Positions 44,572 through 55,725 of a DNA stretch of 64,000 nucleotides are shown one piece after another. A program made the translations under genes and the position numbers. Positions within the stretch are counted from its first letter, which is position 1; each line of letters opens with the position of its first letter. The notes beneath the pieces were generated by a model, which was not told the origin of the DNA, ran no database searches, and saw only the letters and a list, made by a program, of their open reading frames with translations. The DNA is from Mytilinidion resinicola (lineage: Eukaryota > Ascomycota > Dothideomycetes > Mytilinidiales > Mytilinidiaceae), in assembly GCF_010093595.1 (NCBI RefSeq), contig NW_022985454.1:797473-861472 (forward strand), in the 5' to 3' direction.

Positions 44572-45614
44572 GGCTGTTTGCAAAGGGTGTGTGGGGCAGA
44601 ATTGTTAAGTCCGAATCAATACGTCTTATATTGGATGTCTCTAGATGGTGTGTTGCAGCACAGCCTTATCTCCTAGATGCAAGCAACTCGCTGATTTGTT
44701 TCGCCCCAGTCGCCGAGGCAGCCCCAGATGCAAGACACTCACCGGCCTCTCCCGCGCAGGGGGCCAAGGCAGAATCGTTAAGTCCAAATCAATACGTCTT
44801 ATACAGATGTCTCTGGATGGTGTGTTGCAGCACAGCCTTACCTCCTAGATGCAAGCAACTCACTGGTTTGTTTCGCCCCAGTCGCCGAGGCAGCCTCAGA
44901 TGCAAGACACTCACCGGCCTCTCCCGCGCAGGCGGCCAAGGCAGAATCGTTCTGCAAGGTGAGCCCTACTGCCTAGACATACAATGTTGGATAATAATAA
45001 ATACTAAGCACTCTGTTCGCTATTCCCGCTCATCGATTCTTATCCGCGAAGTACTCTAGCCTCAACCAGCAGCATGAACGAGGAAACTACCATATCACTG
45101 CGCTATCTCCTGGAAGCTAGGTTGATAGAGCTTCTTGATAGCAATTTTGCAGACTGGCGCATGAGTGTAATATCTACCCGTTTTGGACAAATCAATCAGC
45201 ATTGCTAATACTTCCGACCAGAAGACGGATACCGAAGTCAGAATTTTCGCAGAGAGGAAATTAACAGATGTGTGACGACCTGATCTGAAAGAGATTGGCA
45301 ATCACTAACGTAAATGGAGGCCGAAATCCGTAGCGTTATCTTCAACCGGGATTGAGAGTGTCAAGGCTGTGCCGTTTGGGCTGGATCTTGAGTGGCAATT
45401 TCTGGAATTGGGCTTGATGTTAGGTTGCGGACTGCCTCGCTTAGGCTAAGATCAGGTTGCGGGCTGTGTCTACATGGGTCGGGGTGCCGAGGCGCATGCA
45501 CGATAACGTATCAAGATACAATTGGACAGCTGTTACTTGAGGCCGAATTTCGAATTCCGTTAAGCTTACTTTTCGTGATCTTCTGCGTTGTCCCCCCGCA
45601 TCCCATCAGCGGCC
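44572..45614. promoter_or_regulatory. shared upstream region, CorA-like gene / kinase-ankyrin gene
   Basis: 1.04 kb between two divergent genes, one third of it taken up by a 171-bp tandem repeat (44600-44950). No further gene seen. Confidence 0.45.
44600..44950. repeat. tandem repeat, two 171-bp units plus partial third
   Basis: Units start with AGAATYGTTAAGTCC at about 44600 and 44771, with a partial start (AGAATCGTT) at about 44943. Each contains GATGGTGTGTTGCAGCACAG and CGCCCCAGTCGCCGAGGCAG and ends CTCTCCCGCGCAGG. The units differ at few positions, so the duplication is recent. Confidence 0.8.
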
Positions 45615-48359
45615 ATGGGTGCTGCTACAGCCTCCCTCCGGGATGGGCTCGAGCACCGAAGAAAATGGTCTTTGGATCATATATTCTTCTTTAGCAAGGC
45701 CGATATCGACTCGCTGTTTACCCGAGAGGCTATTTCCGCCGCCTTAGCAGATTCTGTCTCTGACGAAGTTGAAAATGACGACATCAGCTCAACTATTTTC
45801 GATAAAGGGCGAAAAACGTTTGCGATTCTCTTGTGGAACTACAAAGTAGAGTTCATTACCAGCTTCATTGAGCATGGAGCTCTCGACGATGATCTGCCTC
45901 TGGATGAAACCCGCGCTAGGGGCATTGTGCTTGCATTTGGGAGATCGTTCGCGCTGGATTGGCAATGGCACTTTATTCCGTTCATCCTCAAGCACGACAT
46001 GCGGCTCCATCATCGTGTTCTTCGCCGGGAGTGGATCCTTCCCTTCGTGCACCAGGAGAAAATAGGCGAAGGGGCATTCGGAGAAGTGTTCCTGACCGCT
46101 GTGGATTCATCCCAACAAACGCTTACAGATCCAGCGGCCATGCAAGCTGCAGAAGATGGCACATTTATTCCAGATCTACAAGTTGTCCAAATGGAGATTG
46201 GCGAGGATCAAATTCCCCATTCTGTCGTTAGAATCGTCCGAAAGCAATTCGTCCTGCGTAACGGCCACACCGAGGAATCTAGAGACCGGATGGTTGAAAA
46301 CGAAAGGGCCTGTTTGAATGCTCTGGGCCGTTTGAAACACCAAAACATAATCCAGATGCTGGGCTGTTACGCCTATCGAGATGAGCGAAGTATCCTATTC
46401 CCTCACATTGAAATGGACCTGGAAGAGTTCTTACAATTGCCCCATCGCTTCGGAGATTTCATCCACGACTATACCTTTTTCTATGCGCTTCAAGGGCTTG
46501 CTTCTGCCTTAGCCTGCGTACATAATCTCAAACTCACCATCAATGGCATTGAACTCGAGCGAATTGGATACCATCATGATTTCCGCCCCAAAAACGTCCT
46601 TGTAAATACTAGGACTTTCTTGCTTGCTGATTTTGGCTTATCAAAAATCAAGCCTGTGGAAGATGGCTCTAGGACAATATGGAAGGCTGGTCCTCCAAAT
46701 TACCTTGCACCCGAGTGTACAGATATGGGATCCTGTCCTCAAGAAGTTGGACGCGCCATAGACATGTGGGCTTTCGGTTGTATGGTCGCAGAGATTGTCA
46801 CGTACATGAAAGATGGCCCTGATGGCATTGCTCGATTCAGGCAAAACCGAACATCCCAAAACCCTAATCCGCGTATTGAAGATCAATGCTTTCACAATGG
46901 ACATGAACTGAAACCGGCCGTTCGCGATTGGTTTCGCACCTTACTAGGCAAACCGTTTTCGACTTATGCAGCAAATTTGGTTGACCTCTCAAAGTCCATG
47001 CTTGTAGTCGAGGTAGACAAGAGATTGAAGTGCCCAGAACTGTGCAAGCGGCTTAACTTCCTATGCGCCAAGTCAGACTTTACGCTCGTTCTCGAAGCCC
47101 TGAATCGCTTAATCGAGCAGATGGAAGCGACCCCCGAGCCTCCTGAGGGTCCACCGATTATGGAACTGCGGCTTGAACGCGAGCTACTCCAAGCTTGGGC
47201 AGCCGCTTTTGGATTGACTGGACATGCGACGTGGCTATCAGGTTTTGATAAAGCCGAAATTGGGGAGAAGCACGTCGAAAGCTTGCGATTGGTTTTCCGT
47301 AAGATGTTAAACCGAGTACACCTGGAACTCAACAAGTACAACTCAGATCCAGATCATACAGACGCAAGGGAGCTGATTGCACTAGATATTCCAGTACTTG
47401 AAGTGATTCGAGGACTTGTTCAAGACCTCCGTAAGCTGCTTGAGACAGGCAAGGTTGAGGTTAACTTGAAGGATTCTGATGGACGGACGCCGCTATCGTG
47501 GGCGGCACAGAATGGGCAAGAGCCTGTTGTCAAGCAACTGCTCAAGGCAGGCAAGATCGACGTTAACTTGAAGGATTCTAATAGCGGACGGACACCGCTA
47601 TTGTGGGCGGCAGGGAAAGGGCATGAGGCCATAGTTAAGCTATTACTTGAGACGGGTAAGGTTGAGGTCAACTTGAAGGATTCTGATGGACAGACGCCGC
47701 TATGGTGGGCGGCAGCGAACGGGCACGAGGCTGTAGTTAAGCTGCTGCTTAAGATGGGCAAGGTCGAGGATTCTGATAAATCGCCGCTATGGTGCGCCTT
47801 AGGGAACGGGCACGAAGCTACAGTTAAGCTGCTGCTCGAGATGGGCAAGATCGACGTTAACTTGAAAGATTCTTGTGGACGGACGCCGCTATTATTGGCG
47901 GCAGGGAAAGGGCAAAAGGCTATAGTTAAGCTACTACTTGAGACGGGTAAGGTTGAGGTCAACTTGAAGGATTCTGATGGACAGACGCCGCTATGGTGGG
48001 CGGCAGCGAACGGGCACAAGGCTGTAGTTAAGCTACTGCTTACGATGGACAAGGTCGACTTAAAGGATTCTGATAAATCGCCGCTATGGTGCGCGGCAGG
48101 GAACAGGCACGAGGCTATAGTCAAGCTGCTGCTCGAGACGGGCAAGGTTGACGTTAACTTGAAGGACTCTGATGGACGGACACTGCTATTATTGGCGGCA
48201 GGGAAAGGGCATAAGGCTATAGTTAACCTGTTGCTTGAGACTGGCAAGGCTGAGGTTAACTTGAAGGATTCTAATGGACGGACGCCGCTATGGTGGGCGG
48301 AAGCGCACGGGCACGAGGCCGTAGTTAAGCTGCTGAAGTTGCACCATAATGTCTCTTAG
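45615..48359 (+). CDS. protein kinase with C-terminal ankyrin repeats
   Basis: Intronless, 914 aa from the ATG at 45615. A helical N-terminal domain (residues 1-about 140) precedes a kinase domain: Gly-loop IGEGAFGEVFL (~150-160), likely Lys in VVRIVRKQF (~210), catalytic loop YHHDFRPKNVL (HHD with the Asp kept, Arg in place of the usual Lys), LADFGLSKI and YLAPE, so probably active on Ser/Thr. A helical linker (LLQAWAAAFGLTGHATWLSG) leads to nine ankyrin units with core KDSDGRTPLLWAAGKGHEAI, two of them shortened (DSDKSPLWCA). The repeats are nearly identical in DNA. Kinase-ankyrin fusions occur in fungi; a role as a sensor kinase is inferred. Divergent from the CorA-like gene. Confidence 0.88.
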   Translation: MGAATASLRDGLEHRRKWSLDHIFFFSKADIDSLFTREAISAALADSVSDEVENDDISSTIFDKGRKTFAILLWNYKVEFITSFIEHGALDDDLPLDETRARGIVLAFGRSFALDWQWHFIPFILKHDMRLHHRVLRREWILPFVHQEKIGEGAFGEVFLTAVDSSQQTLTDPAAMQAAEDGTFIPDLQVVQMEIGEDQIPHSVVRIVRKQFVLRNGHTEESRDRMVENERACLNALGRLKHQNIIQMLGCYAYRDERSILFPHIEMDLEEFLQLPHRFGDFIHDYTFFYALQGLASALACVHNLKLTINGIELERIGYHHDFRPKNVLVNTRTFLLADFGLSKIKPVEDGSRTIWKAGPPNYLAPECTDMGSCPQEVGRAIDMWAFGCMVAEIVTYMKDGPDGIARFRQNRTSQNPNPRIEDQCFHNGHELKPAVRDWFRTLLGKPFSTYAANLVDLSKSMLVVEVDKRLKCPELCKRLNFLCAKSDFTLVLEALNRLIEQMEATPEPPEGPPIMELRLERELLQAWAAAFGLTGHATWLSGFDKAEIGEKHVESLRLVFRKMLNRVHLELNKYNSDPDHTDARELIALDIPVLEVIRGLVQDLRKLLETGKVEVNLKDSDGRTPLSWAAQNGQEPVVKQLLKAGKIDVNLKDSNSGRTPLLWAAGKGHEAIVKLLLETGKVEVNLKDSDGQTPLWWAAANGHEAVVKLLLKMGKVEDSDKSPLWCALGNGHEATVKLLLEMGKIDVNLKDSCGRTPLLLAAGKGQKAIVKLLLETGKVEVNLKDSDGQTPLWWAAANGHKAVVKLLLTMDKVDLKDSDKSPLWCAAGNRHEAIVKLLLETGKVDVNLKDSDGRTLLLLAAGKGHKAIVNLLLETGKAEVNLKDSNGRTPLWWAEAHGHEAVVKLLKLHHNVS
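47430..48350. repeat. tandem ~102-bp repeats coding for kinase ankyrin units
   Basis: Nine units. Units 3-5 and 6-8 form a duplicated three-unit block: TPLWWAAANGH, then DSDKSPLWCA, then RTxLLLAAGKG in the same order, with shared nucleotide runs such as ATTCTGATAAATCGCCGCTA. Confidence 0.85.
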
Positions 48360-51148
48360 CAGTTTACTTAGCCTCCTCCCCACCTACCACCTACTACTAT
48401 CCTGTTATTATAGACTCCTTAGGTGGTATGTCCTGCATCTAAAGTGGCAATATATTGTGGTTAATGGCGTAAAAGGCGGACAAGCTGGCAGGGAGGACGG
48501 CCGATCCGCACTGGCCACATCCTTATGAGCCGGCTTAAGGACTAAACCGTTTAAAAAGAGGATCATATTCCACGCACACCCCCTCCCCCTGTCAGTTCAC
48601 CACCTTCTGATTGGCTCGGAGCACTGCTCCGGAGCCTCTAATTCGCTCGCTTAACTTGCTCACTAATTCCGAATGCTCTCTCCAAATGCGACAGCCAGCA
48701 CAGCTGTATATGAGCTTGTACGCGAGGCTATACGTGAGGCTAGACGAATCGGCATGGCTATATATCCTCTCCGTTTTGCAGCTTATCCTTTCCAATTTGT
48801 GCAGCTGTATATATAGCCGTACGTGAGCTTATACGTGAGGCTATACATAAGGCTATACAAATCGGCATAGCTATATAGCCTCTCCGTTTTACAGTGCATT
48901 CTTTCCGATTCGTGCAGCCGTATATACAGCTATACGTGAGCTGTACGTGAGCTTGTACGTGAGCTCGTACGTGAGCTCGTACGTAAGGCTACACAAATTG
49001 GACAGGATGCGCTGTAAAATGGAGAGGCTATATAGTTATGCCGATTTGTATAGCCTCACTTACGAGCTCACGTACGCCTAAGTGGATGAGAAAGGCTACA
49101 CGTGCGGATGCACGTGAGAATAGAGCTCCGGACGAAGCTCCGAACCGCTCCAGCCAATCAAAAGATCGGACGAGAGGGAGGGTGTGCGTGGAGTGAAAAG
49201 GGGTGTGCGTAGAGTGATTAGGGGGTGTGCGTTTATCCCTCCCCATAATGTTGAAGTTAATATCATTAATAATAATAGTACAGTAACCATTATAACCCTC
49301 TTGTAATCCTACAACAGACTTGACAGTATTTCTGATGTCCCTGAAGCGGCGAAAAGCAGAGAGATATCCCGATGAATATTATCGACACCTTCATTAGTCT
49401 TCATAAGAAATACCTCAATCAAAAGCGCGCCAGAGTAAAAGCACAAGACTTTGGCTGCCGCTTGTATTTGTGTTTAGCATTTTAGCTTTAGAATTCTATG
49501 CAACTGGTTACAATATCTGAATGCAATAGTGTATATTTCATTTACGTCAATCCATAAGTGCGGATCCAGCCTAATAGTGCGTGAAGCCATAGCGATCTGG
49601 ATACATTTTTACTAGACCACCACAGTACGATTAATTTTTGCTCTAGAGTGTAGTCCGGTTTTCTCCTTAAATCCTCCTTTCCCTCCTTACACCTGTCGTA
49701 CTGTCATTTGCGGAAGAATACTAGATAGGGTTATACTACCAACTAGATTAGCGGCGCGACTAGAAGATTAATAAAGAAGAAGAGAAAGGCGATATAGAGA
49801 GTGTTTTCGCTTATAATAAAGAGCTGCTATATAAAGATCTTATATAACAAGAATACTAAGACCTAGGATAACTTTATGCTGATGTTTGTGACAGTCTCCA
49901 CAATATCTCTCTTAATTAGTCCACAGTCCTGTTGATATGCCGACGAGAATTGATTCCATTTAGGTCGAACGGTCTCTACACATGCTTCTAGTCCGTTCGT
50001 GCCGTCAGTACTAACTGCCTGCAGGTAGACAAAATGCTTGAGAGCCTCCGCGTCATCGATTGTAGTACTAGGGCGCACCTCTTCGACAAAGCTACCCAAG
50101 TAATTAGTTCATAGAGATTGCCATACTCGAAATCGTGTGTTTACAGGTTTCATTCGTCTAGCTTCTGTCGATAGGGCTTAAGTGTTGCATCATCGAGTTT
50201 TCCGAGGATTTAGTTTCCATTAACGGAGGAAGGCAATTCAGAGCCCCTTTTCTCATTCGCTCGCTTGATGAATTTTTCTCTGGCTTTGGCATCATGGGCA
50301 GAAGCAGAAAGAGTCGCAAATGGACGAGTGGAGCTAGAGCCAAAGAGGCATATAGATAGGGAAATGAGAGATTAAGGAGAGGAGGCGAGGCGATGACAGC
50401 CTCGACGGCGTTTGGCATTCAGTTGGCATCATCGCATGAATGGTGTGGTTCTAGGTCATTCCATGAGATGGCCCGTCTCTCGGCCACCGCTGTCACTTTC
50501 ACAAGGTGGCCTAGTTTTGGGCTCATTGCTAGCTTACCCCTAGAACGTTTCGCGTATAGTTGACCACGAAATCTAGCACAGATAGCTCCGCCTGCACTAT
50601 AATTAGACTGGCTAACGGAGTCTGGAGAGAAAGGTGAGTTGAAGGTGAGCATCCTAAGCTGTGGCGGTGCGACCGGAGAAGAGGGCGAGCCGAAGCTGAG
50701 CTGGGCGTAATTCTGCTTATAAATAATAGATACAGCGCTAACTCAACGAAGAAGTAGGTGAAGATAAGTTGATCGGAGGTATATGCGTAGAAGCATAGAT
50801 GTATCCGCCTCACGGACTAATTCGCACGCCCTAGAGTCCATGGGGCGGATAGATCCTTCGTGGAGAGCGCAGCCGACGGAACGCTCGTCATTTCAAGTAG
50901 AGCGCAACACTCGTGTGAGGTTTTTGATGGATGAAAGTACGTATAGCTGGTGTTTTGGGGAAAATATGAGACAGTGGGTGGCTGACAATTCGCCTGCTAT
51001 CACGTGACGGCCGAGTCAGAGCGGGCCACTGAATTTCTGCCCCACGATGCCGCCACCTGAACTTCTCTCACTCTCCAGCAACGATTCATATACAAGCACA
51101 ACAACACGCAGAATACATCCACAACTACACATTAAAAACTCGCTGAAA
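48360..51148. other. non-coding region with foldback element
   Basis: 2.8 kb between the kinase gene and eIF3g. It has the foldback element at 48571-49232, then AT-rich DNA. A short minus-strand frame at 49863-50099 looks somewhat coding but has no ATG and no recognisable domain. Confidence 0.45.
48571..49232. mobile_element. foldback-type repeat element
   Basis: The outer ends are inverted: ACGCACACCCCCTCC plus GATTGGCTCGGAGC at left, and matching sequence (CTCCAGCCAATC, then GGGTGTGCGT) at right. Inside, a ~65-bp motif (TATACAAATCGGCATAGC, then CTCTCCGTTTTACAG) occurs directly at about 48740 and 48850, and inverted at 48991-49056. A 12-bp GTGAGCTCGTAC tandem lies at about 48930-48985. No coding capacity. 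It resembles non-autonomous foldback DNA transposons and could form a long hairpin. Confidence 0.6.
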
Positions 51149-52155
51149 ATGTCTCGAGCCGTAGGGCGAGTGCCGCACCCTTTGAAACTGCACTGCAGTC
51201 GCTGACCATACAAAGACGCACCACCGACTGGGCTGAGGAAGAGGACGAAGATTCGCCCCAGGCCCAGCTCCCACCGCCCCAGACCATCAAGAACAAGGAC
51301 GGCACCGAGACCACCATCACATACACGATCCGCGAAGATGGCAAGAAGATCAAGACGACCCGTCGCATCAAGAAGACGATCGTGAAGCGCGTTGTCAACC
51401 CCCGCGAAGCCGAGCGAAAAGAATGGGCCAAGTTCGGACAGGAGAAGAGCAAGGCGATCGGGCCACAGAGCGATACCACCAGCGTCGGAGAAAACATCGT
51501 GTTCAGGCCGATGGCGAACTGGAAGGCGTCGGCGGAGGACAAGAGCGAGAACGAGAAGAAGAAAAACAACCTGAAGGATGCCAAGATCAAGTGCCGTATC
51601 TGTAGCGGAGACCATTGGACGACCAAATGTCCCTTCAAGGACACCATGGCTCCTGAGGGCGACAACGCCGGCGCCGAGGTGCCTGGTGACGGACCAGACG
51701 AACAGGGTGGATTGGGACAGGGCGGATCGAGCTACGTGCCTCCTCATCTTCGTGGCCGCGGTGGCGCTGGTGAGAAGATGGGTGGGAAATACGAGCGGGA
51801 TGACCTGGCTACTCTTCGTGTCACAAACGTATGTATACACATGACCCTGAGCGAGGTGCATTTGCTAACGATTCTCAGGTCAGCGAAATCGCCGAAGAAC
51901 AGGACCTTCGAGACATGTTTTCACGATTCGGCCATGTCACCAGAGTCTTCTTGGCAAAGGACCGGGAAACGGGACGAGCAAAGGGCTTTGCCTTCGTCAG
52001 CTACGCGGATCGGACCGATGCTGCCAAGGCGTGCGAAAAGATGGATGGCTGTAAGAGCTTTCTGTTCTACTTATATCAGCGAACATTGCTAACCTATTTC
52101 AGTTGGTTTCGGCCATTTGATCCTCAGAGTCGAGTTCGCGAAGAAGGCCACTTAG
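51149..52155 (+). CDS. TIF35: translation initiation factor eIF3 subunit g
   Basis: Exons 51149-51160, 51199-51828, 51879-52050, 52103-52155; 288 aa. Starts MSRA, then [12 protein letters not shown] and the eIF3g N-terminal block [13 protein letters not shown] ([27 protein letters not shown]). A CCHC zinc knuckle follows ([13 protein letters not shown]), then a C-terminal RRM ([22 protein letters not shown]1 [10 protein letters not shown]) ending [13 protein letters not shown]. Subunit g of eIF3 binds mRNA/18S rRNA at the 40S ribosome and aids scanning and reinitiation. The first intron would be only 38 nt (51161-51198), unusually short; the junction right after MSRA is the least certain part. 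Confidence 0.88.
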
Positions 52156-52695
52156 ACGAGCTGGATAATAAAGATGAGAAGATGCATGGATTGGCATTAG
52201 TCAGGCGTTCAATAGGGCGTACCCGGGTAGATTCACAACGGGAGAATGATCAGATGTAGCGTGTGTTGGAGCACGTCTCCAAAAAGCCTAGAAGCAATGA
52301 TGAATCAATCCTTCGTTAAACAAATACATATCTGTACATTATTCTTTGAGATGATGAAACCGCACGAACGCCAACAAATAACCGCGTAGTAATGACTTGA
52401 CTAATTCTTCCATAACTAGCACACCATGATATTTGATAGAGCTGACCTTGGAACACTGAAACTCGGTATCGTGGTTGCTTTTGCCTGGCGGCACTTGCCG
52501 GAAGCACGCGCGGATAGCAAGCACAGCCACACCTCGAGATCGCTGACAAGCAGTTAGTATCTCAACTCCAGCTCCACTCTCGATTCTTCGAACTCCCCCC
52601 TTTCTGCCAGACAAGGCTCACTCATGATGATTCGCGACATATGACCTAGCCCCGACTCCGCAAACGACAGCTCGAGCAGGAGACCCATTGCTGCC
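52156..52695. other. intergenic region, no gene seen
   Basis: 540 bp; eIF3g 3-prime UTR and AKR1 promoter. No supported frame. Confidence 0.4.
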
Positions 52696-55100
52696 ATGTC
52701 CTCTTCCCCGACCTCCGCATCTGCACGCGCCGAGCAGACTTCAAATGGCAAGCCGGTTGGAGGGGAGCAACATGTTGAACTGGAAATACTGAGTTCAGGA
52801 AAGCCCAGTATGCCTATCGAGGAAGACATAATGCAGCTGGCACGGCTGGGTGAAATTGGGGCGATCCAGAAATTATTCGACAGCGGGAAGTTTGATGCCA
52901 ACTATGCTGATGAGCAAGGTATTACGCTGCTACACGTACGTACATGATCTGCATCTTCTTAGACACTCCAAAGAATATCTGATGACGTCTGGTACGTTCA
53001 GTGGGCTGCTATCAATAACCACTACGCTCTATGTCACTTCCTCATCCAAAACGGCGCGAACGTGAATGCGAAAGGTGGCGATGCTATGGCTACAGCAGTG
53101 TTGTGGGCTGCGAAGAGATGCCATTACTACGTGGTTCACCTTCTTCTACAACATGGTGCCGACCCTCTCCTCACCGATGACCAAGGCTTCAACCTCCTAC
53201 ACTCTGCGACCCTCGATGGCAACGTCTTCCAGCTTGTCCTACTTCTCCATCAAGATATTCCTGTGGATATCCCTGACGCACAGGCGCATACCTCGTTGAT
53301 GTGGGCGGCGTACAAAGGCTTCCCTTCCTGTGTAGACTTGTTTCTACGCTGGGGCGCGAACGTGTACGCAAAGGACGACCAAGGATTCACCGCATTACAC
53401 TGGGCACTTGTGAAGGGATCGCAAGGATCTATGCAAAAGTTGATCGAATACGGATCGGACAGATTTGCAAAGAACAACGACGGAAAGACACCGGCCACGA
53501 CGGCCTCGGAAATGAACACACAGCGGCAGTGGTATCGAGCGCTGTCAGAATGCGGATACAATAAGGATGGGACTACTAAGGAATTTCCGCTCTCCTTCAT
53601 GGTCAAGGATGTCAAGACCTTCCTCAACCGGGCCACGTTCTTATTACCGTTCCCCATGATCCTCGGTAGCATGTATGCCCTGAGCCACATGGTTATATAC
53701 TTTGCCGTTCCTACTGCTCTAGCCATCGTCTTCGGGCTGCAATGGATAGGACAGTACTCCCTTCGGTGGGCGCCGTCAAACATGAAGAACATCGGACATA
53801 CGGTTTGTTTCACGTCCTTCAGTTGAAGACTCTGCGCTAACACCTGAAAAGCCATTCATGGCAGGCATTTTTACAGCCTCAATGTTCTGGGTTGGTGTTC
53901 GTTGGTTAACCACACTCCTACCTTGTAAGCAAATCCAAAAGGATTCTCGATACCGTGCTGATTGCTACAGGGACTTTCATAACCAACCCGTTTTTGAATG
54001 TATTCTTCGTCACCTTCTATGGACTCTCGGGATACTTCTACTTCATGAGCATGAACGAAGATCCCGGCTTTGTGCCAAAGTCAGGAAGTCGCAGTGGGCA
54101 AAAAGCTGTCATTGACGAGCTCGTGGAATTGCGCCAATTTGACGAGCATCATTTCTGCGTCAATTGCATGGTTCGCAAACCTCTCCGGAGTCGGCATTGC
54201 AAGAGATGCAATCGATGTGTCGCGAAGTCAGATCAGTATGTCCATAGTCCCTTTGAGACACTTAGGCATCTGCTAACAATAGTAGCCATTGCCCGTGGGT
54301 GAACAACTGCGTTGCGAATAACAACCATCGCCATTTCTTTCTTTACGTTCTCACCCTAGAAATTGGCCTCATCTTCCTAATGCAGCTGGTCTTGGCCTGT
54401 AAGTAGCAGCATCGTGTCTTTTCTCTGACTTTACTAACACCCCCAAGACCTCTCCATCATTCCAACGCCAAAGGATGTTACCTGCAACGTCCTATCCGAC
54501 GACCTATGTAAAATCCTACACAAAGATCCCTATACCATCGACCTCTCTCTCTGGTGCGCAGCCCAATCGATATGGGTAACGATGCTTGTTGTCGTCCAAC
54601 TCCTACAGATCGCCCGCGCCTTGACGACCTTCGAAAGCATGCGCGGCCATCTTAATAGCCACACCCCCGGCGAAGCCCTCACCTCCTTTGTCACCACAGG
54701 CACCACTTCCCAAGAGGTCACCGGCGCCTCCAATGGCTTCGGTTCTGGCCAGGACATCGGCGACGTGCCTCGTCGGCCTCACCAGCACCACTCCGTCTGG
54801 AACCAATGGAAACGACTTCTTGGCCTCGACACATTCTTCGCCACCGCCTTCCGCGGCTCGCAGGCCAACCAGGCCCGCTCACGCGGGAACCCCTTTTCCC
54901 ATGGCATCATCAGGAACTGCAAGGACTTTTTTTGCGACGGGTCGCCAATTTTCGGGTTTAAGGAGAATGGGTCAGCCAGGCTGGGAGGTGAGAGGGTCGA
55001 TTACACGAGGCTGTATGAGCCGCCACCGCGAATGACGATGCGTAGGTCGGAAGGCAATAGAGCAGCTTATGCGGCGGTGGATACGGATGACACCGTTTGA
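52696..55100 (+). CDS. AKR1: Akr1-type DHHC palmitoyltransferase
   Basis: Exons 52696-52935, 53002-53802, 53852-53924, 53971-54235, 54286-54398, 54448-55100; 714 aa. Six N-terminal ankyrin units (for example [39 protein letters not shown]) are followed by membrane helices ([61 protein letters not shown]). The Cys-rich domain ([20 protein letters not shown]) contains the catalytic DHHC (Cys462), completed across intron 4, then two further helices. Akr1 S-palmitoylates proteins such as casein kinase Yck2 at the Golgi and affects endocytosis and polarity. Length and order match fungal Akr1. The cytosolic tail holds a Ser/Thr-rich stretch and [10 protein letters not shown]. Confidence 0.92.
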
Positions 55101-55725
55101 GCCTCATGATGCATGTATATCCTTAGCGTTATTGTTTCATTTGGGCACCGGATAAGGGTTTAGCAGGCGGGACGATGGTGTGTTGCTTGGGATGCATCAA
55201 ACGACCTGGGCGATCACTCGACTGTTAGCATAGCGAAAGAAACGTAATCTTTACACCTCAAGATTTTGGACTGATGTTTGGTGCTGAGCTTCTGGAAAAG
55301 TGCTTTATATTCGTAATAAATACAAGTAAGAAGAGCCGAGGCTAGTGCAGCTAACATCAATCTTCTCCACTATTGCAACTTTCTACAGCCGACTCTACAG
55401 CTTTCTGCAACGGTGGAAGTTAAAGGTTCCAAAGAAGAAGCTGAGCTTGTAACAAAAAAAACTGTCGTTCACACTTCCACGTTCTCTGTATCCGACAAAA
55501 CTCACACCCACACGTCTGAAAACCCCCCCAAATCCTCAAGACGCCAGAGCTATATATCAATACCTCAGCCAACCTCCTCCCAAACTTGGAAAAGCGGGAA
55601 AAAAGAAAAGAAAAAAGAAAAAGAAGAAGCCCTCTCCTCGAGCAAACCACAACGTCAGCCGCTCTTCAACTTCTCTATTCCACTCAACTCAATCCGACCA
55701 AAATCCATTCATCTCATCCCCCAAA
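55101..55725. other. intergenic region, no gene seen
   Basis: 625 bp, AKR1 3-prime UTR and promoter of the cyclotransferase-like gene. A/G-rich stretch at about 55595-55630. Confidence 0.4.

Noticed and set aside
44600..44950. CRISPR-like array
   Set aside because: Units are contiguous 171-bp tandem copies without spacers, in a eukaryotic genome.
47420..48247. Minus-strand 275-codon frame in the kinase ankyrin array
   Set aside because: Antisense of the tandem repeats; repeats keep several frames open at once.
49863..50099. Minus-strand 78-codon frame that looks fairly protein-like
   Set aside because: No ATG, stop just upstream, no domain and no convincing splice partner; may be an exon relic but not supportable.
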